NCBI GenBank assembly: GCA_045114235.1
Contig: JBGUKB010000035.1
Coordinates: 1-7,695 of the forward strand
Direction: 5' to 3'
Source of the DNA: UBA1732 sp045114235
GTDB taxonomy: Bacteria > Verrucomicrobiota > Lentisphaeria > Victivallales > UBA1829
Length of the DNA: 7,695 bases
A program made the position numbers and the translations under genes. This document shows, in pieces, positions 1 to 5,574 of the stretch (within the stretch, counting starts at the first letter, position 1; each line of letters opens with the position of its first letter). Under the pieces are notes generated by a model, which was given only the letters and a program-made list of their open reading frames with translations, had not been told where the DNA came from and made no database searches.

Positions 1-932
1 CCGTATTCGATGACCTTGCCGTGGATGGTGACGGAGGAGATCGGGGTGATGACGACGGCGGTGCCGCAGGCGTCGACTTCGGCGAAGGTCGGGAGTTCCT
101 CCTCGGCGACGATCGGGCGCTTTTCGACGGTGAGGCCGAGGTCGCGGGCGACCTGCATGAGGGACATGTTGGTCACGCTGGGGAGGATGGACGGGGAGTC
201 GCTGGTGACGTACTTGCCGTCCTTCGTGATGGCGAGGAAGTTGCTGGTGCCGAACTCGTCGATGTACTTGTGCTCGCGCGGGTCGAGGAACAGCGGGATG
301 GGGAATCCGGCCTTCTTCGCGAGCTTGGCGGGCATGAGGGACGCGCCGTAGTTGCCGGCGACCTTGAACTGGCCCATGCCTTTCGGCGCGGCGCGGTCGA
401 AGTCCTCGATGACGAGCGCGGGAACGCCCTTCAGGCCTTCCTTGTAGTACGCGCCGACGGGCATGACCATGATGAGGAAGTCATATTCGGTGGCGGGGGA
501 GACGCCGATCTGCGGGCCGGTGCCGATGAAGAGCGGACGGATGTACATGGAGCCGCCGGATTCGCAGGGCGGGACGTAGTCGATGTTGTCGAGCACGACG
601 CGGTGGATGGCGTCGAGGTACATTTCCTCGGGGATCTCGGGGTGGAGCAGCTGGTGCCCGGTGCGGTTCATGCGCTTGATGTTTTCCCAGGGGCGGAAGA
701 CGCGGACCTTTCCGTCCTTGCAGCGGAACGCCTTCATGCCTTCGAAGCATGCCTGGCCGTAGTGGAGGCAGGTCGCCGCGATGCTCATGGAGATGGTGGG
801 ATCGGTTCTGAGTTCGCCTTTGTCCCATGCGCCGTCTTTCCAGTGGAAAGCGATGTGGGAGCGGGTGGGCATGAAACCGAAAGAGAGAGCCGACCAGTCG
901 ATGTCGGTGCGGATGGGACGGGGATAGTCCAT
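1..932 (-). CDS. ilvE: Branched-chain amino acid aminotransferase, group II (3' end outside window)
   Basis: PLP-dependent fold-type IV aminotransferase. It should interconvert leucine, isoleucine and valine with their 2-oxo acids, using 2-oxoglutarate/glutamate, in the cytoplasm. I translated 310 codons by hand from the reverse strand; the stop lies beyond base 1. Visible landmarks are YGQACFEGMKAF (58-69), YIRPLFIGTGPQIGV (130-144), the PLP-lysine motif GQFKVAGNYGAS with K190, DEFGTSNF (225-232), SILPSVTNMSL (248-258) and CGTAVVITP (289-297). The RPLxIGTGP motif and the late lysine fit the longer group II enzymes (about 340-360 residues) rather than the roughly 309-residue E. coli form, so perhaps 30-50 residues are missing. 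Start: an upstream in-frame ATG at 944 exists, but GGAG at 942-939 lies six bases before the ATG at 932, so 932 is preferred. It is divergent from pal. Confidence 0.95.
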   Translation of the reverse strand, partial: MDYPRPIRTDIDWSALSFGFMPTRSHIAFHWKDGAWDKGELRTDPTISMSIAATCLHYGQACFEGMKAFRCKDGKVRVFRPWENIKRMNRTGHQLLHPEIPEEMYLDAIHRVVLDNIDYVPPCESGGSMYIRPLFIGTGPQIGVSPATEYDFLIMVMPVGAYYKEGLKGVPALVIEDFDRAAPKGMGQFKVAGNYGASLMPAKLAKKAGFPIPLFLDPREHKYIDEFGTSNFLAITKDGKYVTSDSPSILPSVTNMSLMQVARDLGLTVEKRPIVAEEELPTFAEVDACGTAVVITPISSVTIHGKVIEY

Positions 933-938
933 AAAATA

Positions 939-942
939 CTCC
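939..942 (-). promoter_or_regulatory. Ribosome-binding site that decides the ilvE start
   Basis: On the minus strand GGAG is followed by six bases (TATTTT) and then the ATG at 932. The other in-frame ATG, at 944, has no purine-rich Shine-Dalgarno upstream, and it overlaps this GGAG. The site therefore supports the shorter protein beginning MDYPRP. Confidence 0.7.
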
Positions 943-957
943 ATTGTTTAACGGTGC

Positions 958-977
958 GGCGGCGGGAAAAAGCCGCC
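958..977 (-). promoter_or_regulatory. GC hairpin in the ilvE leader
   Basis: The minus strand reads GGCGGC, eight bases (TTTTTCCC), then GCCGCC, a perfect 6-bp GC stem. It lies 25 bases upstream of the ilvE start and within the predicted 5' untranslated region. It has no trailing U-run, so it is not a terminator. It could affect mRNA stability or be incidental in GC-rich DNA. Confidence 0.3.
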
Positions 978-998
978 AAAATGAAATGAACATAAAGA

Positions 999-1026
999 AA
1001 TTTACACGATTTTCGGCGATAGTCAA
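999..1026 (-). promoter_or_regulatory. Candidate sigma70-type promoter of ilvE
   Basis: On the minus strand a TTGACT hexamer (1026-1021, five of six to TTGACA) is followed by a 16-bp spacer and TAAATT (1004-999, four of six to TATAAT). Transcription would start near 992, giving a leader of about 60 bases. This is the best match in the AT-rich divergent region. Prediction is by eye only. Confidence 0.4.
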
Positions 1027-1047
1027 TGTTTTTTTCGGAAATCGTGT
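1004..1047. repeat. Inverted repeat straddling the ilvE promoter; possible operator
   Basis: ACACGATTT (1004-1012) and AAATCGTGT (1039-1047) are exact reverse complements separated by 26 bases. Allowing two G-T pairs extends the arms to 13 bp with an 18-base centre. One arm touches the putative ilvE -10 and the other lies upstream of its -35, as paired operator half-sites might. On the plus strand it is followed by a T-rich run (TGATTTTTTT), so it could also act as a hairpin terminator, but no plus-strand gene precedes it in this window. Confidence 0.4.
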
Positions 1048-1062
1048 TGATTTTTTTCGTTT

Positions 1063-1092
1063 TTGGGCTAATTTAATGGATGTATATTGTAT
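1063..1092 (+). promoter_or_regulatory. Candidate promoter of pal (several alternatives)
   Basis: The stretch before pal is AT-rich and contains TATATT (1083-1088) and TTGTAT (1087-1092) as possible -10 elements, with TTGGGC (1063-1068) as a weak -35 eighteen bases before the second. TTGATT at 1047 with TAATTT at 1069 is another pairing. I cannot choose between them. The pal ribosome-binding site AAGGA (1108-1112) lies eight bases before its ATG. Confidence 0.25.
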
Positions 1093-1120
1093 CAGCAACC
1101 AAACATGAAGGAATTTTGCC

Positions 1121-1807
1121 ATGAAATTATCCCGTCTCTCCATCCTCGCCGTGGCGGCGCTGAGCTGCGCCGCGTTCGCCATCTCCTGTGAATCCGACGA
1201 TGCCAGCGCGCTCGCTCCGTTCTGGGCGGACGGCGATGTCGACGGCGACGCCATGAAGGGCGGCAACGGCAACGGCCTGAACGGCGGCGACGGTTTCGGC
1301 GACCTGAACGGCGGCGACGCCGGACTTCGCGGCGGCGATGGTTTCGGCGACGGCGGCCTGAACGGCGGCGACGGTTTCGACCCGAACGGCCCCGGCGCAT
1401 ACGGCGAAGACCTGAACAGCACCCCGTACATCGACGGATTCGGCGCGAGGATCGAAGGCGTCGAGTTCCAGCCGCTGTACTTCCCCTACGACGCGAACAC
1501 CATTTCCTCCTCCGAGGAAGCGAAGGTCTCCGCGGTCGCCCAGTACCTGCTCGGCCACCCCGAGGCGGGCGTCGTGGTGGAAGGCTACTGCGACGAACGC
1601 GGCACCGACGAATACAACCGCGCGCTCGGCGAACGCCGCGCCCTCGCCGCCAGCGAAATGCTCATCGATATCTACGGCATCGAAGCCGCCCGCATCAAGA
1701 CGGTCAGCTACGGCGAGGAACGTCCGGCCGTGACCGGCAACGACGACTCCGCCTGGACCAAGAACCGCCGCGACGAGTTCGTGCCCGTGTATCTGAAGAA
1801 CAACTGA
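1121..1807 (+). CDS. pal: Peptidoglycan-associated lipoprotein (Pal/OmpA-family C-terminus)
   Basis: Predicted outer-membrane lipoprotein that grips peptidoglycan, as Pal of the Tol-Pal system does. Residues 1-22 form a lipoprotein-like signal (KxxR start, hydrophobic core, FAIS before C23). The -3 residue is Ala, so the lipobox is imperfect, and C16 is a less likely alternative. E24 at +2 does not suggest inner-membrane retention. Residues 38-92 are a Gly-Asn-Asp linker with four LxGGD units. Residues 115-228 are an OmpA-like domain: FPYDANTI (121-128), GYCDERGTDEYNRALGERRA (155-174), SYGEERPA (196-203) and WTKNRRDEF (212-220). D158 and the NRR arginines are where diaminopimelate binding is expected. 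The usual GHTDERG reads GYCDERG here. No tol genes are adjacent. It has a strong AAGGA ribosome-binding site and its own terminator. Confidence 0.92.
   Translation: MKLSRLSILAVAALSCAAFAISCESDDASALAPFWADGDVDGDAMKGGNGNGLNGGDGFGDLNGGDAGLRGGDGFGDGGLNGGDGFDPNGPGAYGEDLNSTPYIDGFGARIEGVEFQPLYFPYDANTISSSEEAKVSAVAQYLLGHPEAGVVVEGYCDERGTDEYNRALGERRALAASEMLIDIYGIEAARIKTVSYGEERPAVTGNDDSAWTKNRRDEFVPVYLKNN
1274..1379 (+). repeat. Direct repeats coding for the Gly-Asn-Asp linker of Pal
   Basis: A 25-base segment (1274-1298) recurs exactly at 1355-1379, 81 bases (27 codons) later, encoding GLNGGDGF twice (residues 52-59 and 79-86). Degenerate copies between them encode LNGGDAG (62-68) and LRGGDGF (69-75). All spacings keep the reading frame. 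The pattern suggests in-frame duplication. Confidence 0.85.
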
Positions 1808-1835
1808 TCCCGACGGACGGTCTCAATTCGAACAT

Positions 1836-1875
1836 GGATCCGGGCACAGGCGACTGCTGCCCGGATTTTATTTTT
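1836..1875 (+). terminator. Rho-independent terminator after pal
   Basis: ATCCGGGCA (1838-1846) pairs perfectly with TGCCCGGAT (1858-1866) around an 11-base loop, and inner CAG/CTG pairs could tighten it further. It is followed by TTTTATTTTT. It begins 28 bases after the pal stop. Its position covers an in-frame ATG at 1834, which argues against that ATG being the truA start. Confidence 0.88.
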
Positions 1876-1880
1876 CAAGC

Positions 1881-1884
1881 AGGA
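1881..1884 (+). promoter_or_regulatory. Ribosome-binding site that decides the truA start
   Basis: AGGA sits nine bases before the ATG at 1894. Neither the upstream ATG at 1834 (at the edge of the pal terminator stem) nor the downstream ATG at 2026 has a Shine-Dalgarno at a normal distance; the GGAGG at 1998-2002 is too far from 2026. Confidence 0.6.
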
Positions 1885-1893
1885 ACGGCATTC

Positions 1894-2808
1894 ATGGCAT
1901 TGCAGGACGGAACAGGATCCCCCGAGGCGGAAAGCGCCGTCGGCGAAGCCCGGGACGATTCCGTTCCCGCGCCTGAAAACGAGCTCGTTTCCTCCCCGGA
2001 GGCCGCGCCCCGGACGACGTTCAAAATGGAGCTGTCGTTCGACGGCACGGCGTACCACGGCTGGCAGCGTCAGCCGAACGGGATCACGGTGCAGGAAGTG
2101 GTCGAGGACAAGCTGTACCGGCTCTTCGGCGAACGCGAGCATATCCGGATCCAGGGCAGCAGCCGCACGGACGCCGGAGTCCACGCGCTCGGCATGGTGT
2201 GTTCCTTCTCCGCGCCTCCCTCGCCGTACATCCCGGACTGGAAGCTCAAAAAGGCGATGAACCGTCTGCTCCCGGACGACATCCGCATCCGCACCGCCGA
2301 GGTCGTGAAGGACGGCTTCAACGCGCGGTTCGACGCGCTCGCCAAGTCCTACGTCTACGTGGTCAACACCGGCGACATCAACCCGTTCAGCGGGCGGTAT
2401 TCGTGGCACATGGAGGATATGACGGAGATCGGCGCCCTGCGCGAGGCCGTCAAGCACGTCGAGGGGAAACACGATTTTTCCACGTTCACGGTCGAACGCG
2501 GCAAGATCGACGATCCCGTCCGCACGATCCTCCGCACCGAGATCGTCACGTTCGGCCCGCTCGTCTGCATGTACTTCCTCGGCACGGGATTCCTCTACAA
2601 GATGGTCCGCAGCATGGTCGGCGCCCTGATGTTCGTGGGGCGCGGCCGCATGACCCCGGACGAGTTCCGCGGCATCCTGCTGGCCTGCGACCGCGCGAAA
2701 TGCAAGGACACCGCTCCGGCGCGCGGCCTTTTCCTCAAACGCGTTTTCTACGAACCCGACGCCTGGCTGGACGACCTGCCGGCGCGCCCGCCGTTCTGGA
2801 CCGCGTGA
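1894..2808 (+). CDS. truA: tRNA pseudouridine(38-40) synthase TruA
   Basis: Converts uridines 38, 39 and 40 in the anticodon stem-loop of many tRNAs to pseudouridine, without cofactor, in the cytoplasm. With the start at 1894 the protein has 304 residues. Landmarks: MELSFDGTAYHGWQRQ (45-60), QGSSRTDAGVHALG (87-100) with catalytic D93, ARFDALAKSYVYVV (144-157), GKHDFSTF (191-198), FLYKMVRSMVGAL (233-245) and APARGLFLKRV (274-284). Together these are the full TruA set, so it should be active. Residues 1-42 are an acidic, Ala/Pro-rich extension that TruA proteins usually lack; the family core begins near residue 43. Its expression must come from a promoter inside pal or from read-through of the pal terminator, as only five bases separate the U-run from the ribosome-binding site. 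The next gene follows after 62 bp without a visible terminator. Confidence 0.95.
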   Translation: MALQDGTGSPEAESAVGEARDDSVPAPENELVSSPEAAPRTTFKMELSFDGTAYHGWQRQPNGITVQEVVEDKLYRLFGEREHIRIQGSSRTDAGVHALGMVCSFSAPPSPYIPDWKLKKAMNRLLPDDIRIRTAEVVKDGFNARFDALAKSYVYVVNTGDINPFSGRYSWHMEDMTEIGALREAVKHVEGKHDFSTFTVERGKIDDPVRTILRTEIVTFGPLVCMYFLGTGFLYKMVRSMVGALMFVGRGRMTPDEFRGILLACDRAKCKDTAPARGLFLKRVFYEPDAWLDDLPARPPFWTA

Positions 2809-2870
2809 TCCCGGAGAAAACAAGTCAGATCCAAGTCAATCCGCACACCTCAGCATAAGGACAAACCGAT

Positions 2871-3995
2871 ATGAACACAGCAGAAAACGTTTCGGAATCG
2901 CCCGTCATCCTGGCGGCGCACAGGATCAGCATTCAGGACCGCTACAGCATGGAACGCCTCCGCGACCTCACGCTTGAGGTCCGCAAGGGCGACGTCATCG
3001 CGCTGATCGGCGCTTCGGAGCCGTGCAAACGCCTTCTCCTGCGCTGCCTGGACCTGCTGGACCAGCCCGAGGGCGGCAACATCGAAGTGAACGGCGAACC
3101 TGTGATGTGGCGTCACGGCGGCGCGGACCGCGCCCGCAGGAACATCGGGATGGCATTTTCGCGCGAATCGATCTTCCGTAATCTGTCCGTCATGGAGAAC
3201 ATGATGATCGCACCGGTCGAGGGATCCGAAAAGGATGAATGGCTGATCCAGGAACAGGCAAGGAAATTGCTGAAGTTCGCCGGGCTCTCCGGCGTTGAGG
3301 ACGAAATGCCGATCAACCTCTCGGCGGGACAGCGGCGGCGGCTGGCGGTCGTGCGCGCGCTGATGCTCCAGCCTCAGGTCCTGCTGGTCGAAGATCCGGG
3401 CGCGGAGCTGCTGCCCGAGGAGAAAAACGAGGTGTACGCGCTCATCCGTGCCGTCGTGAAGACCGGCATGGCGGTCGTCTTCTCGACGCGCGACCTGGAA
3501 TTCGCCCGCGAGATCGCCACGCGGGTCGTTTTCCTGGCGGACGGCATGGTCCGCGAGGAGGGCACGGTGAAGGAAGTGCTGGATCGCCCGCAATATGACC
3601 GGACGCAGGCTTTCGTGCGGAAGAACACGGGTTTCTACCGCGAACTCAACGCCCGTTCGTTCGACGATTTCGAATTCGAGGGCGCCGTGGAGGCGTTTGC
3701 AGCCGGAAGGATGATCCCGCCCGAACGCCGCCGCAAACTGTGCGGCGCGCTGAAGATCGCGCTCGTCCGTATGGTCTTCCCTCGCGTTGCCCGGGTCGTC
3801 GTTACCGTCGACGTGAAACCTGAGACGGGGGACGCGGTCGCAAGCGTGCAGTATCCGGGGAGCGAATACGACCCGTTGACGCAGAACACCGCTCCGGATG
3901 TGGAAGAGACGAAGGCGGAACTCCTCGCCTGCGTCAAGTCCGCGAGATACCAGTTGCCCGCCTCCGGGAAAAACGAATTGGTCATAATCATCTGA
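2871..3995 (+). CDS. ABC-type ATPase-like protein with degenerate motifs and RsbW-like C-terminal domain
   Basis: Residues 12-250 follow the pattern of polar amino-acid importer ATPases (GlnQ/HisP type), but the key motifs are altered. Walker A reads GASEPCKR (47-54), keeping K53 but losing two glycines and the Ser/Thr. The Q-loop Gln is S97. The signature is LSAGQ (150-154). Walker B Asp-Glu is inverted to E174-D175. The D-loop SALD is AELL (178-181). The H-loop His is R207. Residues 255-374 form an extra domain whose spacing (IPPERRRKL 282-290, YPGSEYDPL 328-336, VKSARYQLPASGKNELVI 355-372) resembles the RsbW/HATPase_c_2 fold, with its Asn and Asp nucleotide ligands also missing. The frame is intact, codon use matches the neighbours, and AAGGA sits nine bases before the ATG. 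No permease or binding protein is nearby. It is probably a pseudo-ATPase, regulatory or paired with an active subunit. That role is inference. Confidence 0.8.
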   Translation: MNTAENVSESPVILAAHRISIQDRYSMERLRDLTLEVRKGDVIALIGASEPCKRLLLRCLDLLDQPEGGNIEVNGEPVMWRHGGADRARRNIGMAFSRESIFRNLSVMENMMIAPVEGSEKDEWLIQEQARKLLKFAGLSGVEDEMPINLSAGQRRRLAVVRALMLQPQVLLVEDPGAELLPEEKNEVYALIRAVVKTGMAVVFSTRDLEFAREIATRVVFLADGMVREEGTVKEVLDRPQYDRTQAFVRKNTGFYRELNARSFDDFEFEGAVEAFAAGRMIPPERRRKLCGALKIALVRMVFPRVARVVVTVDVKPETGDAVASVQYPGSEYDPLTQNTAPDVEETKAELLACVKSARYQLPASGKNELVIII

Positions 3996-4000
3996 TGGGG

Positions 4001-4047
4001 GGAGGGCAAGCCCTCCAATGAAGTAGTGTCCGGCTACGCTCGGACAC
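4001..4047. terminator. Two hairpins in the convergent gap; possible bidirectional terminator
   Basis: GGAGGG (4001-4006) pairs with CCCTCC (4011-4016) across CAAG, and GTGTCCG (4026-4032) pairs perfectly with CGGACAC (4041-4047) across eight bases. They fill the 61-bp gap between two converging genes, which suggests transcript ends in both directions. Neither is followed by a U-run on either strand, so classical intrinsic termination is uncertain. The second could instead be a dispersed palindromic repeat. Confidence 0.45.
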
Positions 4048-4056
4048 GAATCAGGC

Positions 4057-4866
4057 TTATGGTTTGATGACCGTGTACGGCTCGGGATCGGTGGCGCGCG
4101 GATATTCCACGGCCGCGGGTCCGAACAGCATCACCGCGCCGACCTTGTATCCCTTCGGGAGATGGAGCAGGGAGCGCATGCCGCGGTTCAGCGTGAACGC
4201 ATAGTATGCGAATCCGCACCAGCATGTGCCGACGCCGAGGCTCTGCGCGTAAAGGTCGAACTGCGTGAGCGCGATCGAGGAGTCGAACCTGCGGCACGGG
4301 GCATTTTTCGGCGAGGCGACGACGATCATGTGGGGGGCGTTGCGGAACACGAAATCCGTTCCGCCGAGCATGGATTGCTCGAAGCGTTTGTAGCCCGGAT
4401 AGACGATCTTCATGATGCCGGACTTGATGAGGAAACGCGTGATCTTCAGCATGCGCGCGCGGAACGGTTCCATCTTCGCGAGGTCGTCGATGACCGTGAA
4501 GACCAGCCGGTGGTCGTTGCAGCCGGTCGGGATCCAGCGCAGGGACGCGACCAGCTTCTCCATGACCTCGGTCGGGAGGTTTTCCTGTTTGAACTGGCGG
4601 ATGCTGCGGCGCTGACGGATCAGGTTCATCATGTGTGCGTCGTCGGGCAGGGGGCCTGCCGGGACGCATTGGTCCGGGGTGTGTCCGTCGCAGGCGAGCG
4701 CGCCCTCCGGGCACACGGCGAGGCAGTGCTGGCAGTGCATGCAGTGGCGTTCGAACTGTTCGGGCACGGACGGGATGCCGTTTTTGCCGCGATGGATGAC
4801 CTGGACCACGCAGTCTGCGATACAGCGTCCGCAGCGCGTGCATTTGGATGCGTCGACGGAGATCAT
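4057..4866 (-). CDS. Nitroreductase-family flavoprotein with N-terminal two-cluster ferredoxin domain
   Basis: Residues 1-60 carry two 4Fe-4S motifs: C9-x2-C12-x2-C15-x3-C19 and C42-x2-C45-x2-C48-x3-C52-P. Residues 78-250 are an FMN-dependent nitroreductase domain: RQRRSIRQF (84-92) for FMN phosphate contact, PTGCNDH (113-119) in place of the common PSxxN, and SLGVGTCWCGF (209-219), the usual glycine-rich stretch near the flavin. The likely electron path is from ferredoxin or another donor through the clusters to FMN; the substrate cannot be told from sequence. It is likely cytoplasmic, as there is no signal peptide or membrane segment. Start: ATG at 4866 with a modest AGGT six bases upstream. 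It follows the ATPase operon on the same strand but beyond a strong terminator, so it is probably transcribed separately. No clear promoter was seen in 4867-4907. Confidence 0.9.
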   Translation of the reverse strand: MISVDASKCTRCGRCIADCVVQVIHRGKNGIPSVPEQFERHCMHCQHCLAVCPEGALACDGHTPDQCVPAGPLPDDAHMMNLIRQRRSIRQFKQENLPTEVMEKLVASLRWIPTGCNDHRLVFTVIDDLAKMEPFRARMLKITRFLIKSGIMKIVYPGYKRFEQSMLGGTDFVFRNAPHMIVVASPKNAPCRRFDSSIALTQFDLYAQSLGVGTCWCGFAYYAFTLNRGMRSLLHLPKGYKVGAVMLFGPAAVEYPRATDPEPYTVIKP

Positions 4867-4901
4867 GTTGAACCTGTATTGTTAATAAGGGTTAAAGTCT
4901 G

Positions 4902-4940
4902 AAAAAAGGCTCCGTACCGGGATTGGATGGTACGGAGCCT
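4902..4940 (-). terminator. Rho-independent terminator of the V/A-type ATPase operon
   Basis: On the minus strand AGGCTCCGTACC (4940-4929) pairs perfectly over 12 bp with GGTACGGAGCCT (4918-4907) across a 10-base loop. The run of six T begins within the stem's last pair and continues to 4902. It begins 31 bases after the atpK stop and separates the operon from the nitroreductase gene. Confidence 0.93.
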
Positions 4941-4971
4941 GTGTCTTTTGCGTAGAAAGGTGCTGCCTTTA

Positions 4972-5538
4972 TCAGGCGGCGCCCAGGGAGCTCAGCAGGA
5001 CGATGGAGAACGCGAGCACGAAGATGGCGACGGTCTCGACGATACCGAGCGCCATCAGCTGGTTGGCGAAGCCCTTGCCGGTCTCGGCGAAGGCGTCGCA
5101 GGCCGCGGCCGCGCTGATGCCCTGCCACAGGGCGGAGACGCCCATGGCGATGCCGGCGAGGACGCCGACGAGCGAATAGACGATCCAGTTGCCGGCGGTG
5201 GAGAGCGCCACGTTGGCCGCGCCGCCCATCACGATGAACATCACGATCATGCCGTAGATGGTCTGGGAGAGCGGGGCGCCGGCGAAGATCAGCAGCTGGA
5301 ACGGAGCGGGCTTGTTCTGGGCGTAGCATTTCTTCCACGCGCCCATGGCGGCGCAGGATGCGGAGCCGCAGCCGTAGGCGGAGCCGATGGCGGCGAAACC
5401 GATGGAGGTGAACGCCGCGGCGTAGATCAGCGCCTTCTGTTCGAAGAAGGGGATGTCCTGCGTGGCGGTGACGACATCTTTTGCGGCGTCGGCAGCCTGG
5501 GCGAGGACCGGGGTGAGGGAGTTAAGAAGCAGACTCAT
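4972..5538 (-). CDS. atpK: V/A-type ATP synthase subunit K (membrane rotor proteolipid)
   Basis: Forms the ion-carrying membrane ring of the V/A-type ATPase. At 188 residues it is the duplicated four-helix form: helix 1 about 36-58, helix 2 about 80-106, helix 3 about 117-146, helix 4 about 160-184. Ion-site residues appear as Q92 and Y95 in PLSQTIYGM (helix 2), Q139 in LWQGISAAAA (helix 3) and E168 in GIVETVAIF (helix 4). Only the second hairpin carries the carboxylate. The set resembles the Na+-binding K ring of Enterococcus hirae, so sodium coupling is possible (inference). Residues 1-33 are an extra leader resembling a signal peptide, with AQA near 13-15; typical K subunits are about 140-160 residues. 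Cysteines at 57, 62, 71 and 147 are notable. AGGAG lies eight bases before the ATG. It is the last gene of the operon. Confidence 0.93.
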   Translation of the reverse strand: MSLLLNSLTPVLAQAADAAKDVVTATQDIPFFEQKALIYAAAFTSIGFAAIGSAYGCGSASCAAMGAWKKCYAQNKPAPFQLLIFAGAPLSQTIYGMIVMFIVMGGAANVALSTAGNWIVYSLVGVLAGIAMGVSALWQGISAAAACDAFAETGKGFANQLMALGIVETVAIFVLAFSIVLLSSLGAA

Positions 5539-5574
5539 GGTTGTTTCTCCTGTTGTTTGTATTTGTTTTTATGG

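Noticed and set aside
21..989. 322-codon plus-strand frame opposite ilvE
   Set aside because: Low-complexity Asp/Gly/Val/Glu translation without any family resemblance; the minus strand encodes a clear class IV aminotransferase.
1274..1379. CRISPR-like array
   Set aside because: The repeats are inside the Pal coding frame, unequally spaced and lack spacers; they encode a repetitive linker.
481..1431. 316-codon minus-strand frame with a Pro/Ser-rich start across the divergent region
   Set aside because: The proline repeats are the antisense of the Pal Gly-Asn-Asp linker, and the frame runs out of register through ilvE and the promoter region.
1834..1893. Earlier ATG as the start of truA
   Set aside because: The added 20 codons lie in the terminator hairpin and U-run of pal and have no Shine-Dalgarno; AGGA before 1894 fits better.
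3009..3034. Local frameshift as the cause of the abnormal Walker A of the ABC-like protein
   Set aside because: Reading the other two frames does not restore a GxxGxGK[ST] motif, and the flanking residues fit the family in the current frame; the other motifs are altered too.
4867..4907. Promoter for the nitroreductase gene just upstream of its start
   Set aside because: TATTAA-like hexamers exist, but I found no -35 at a proper distance; the evidence is too weak to list.
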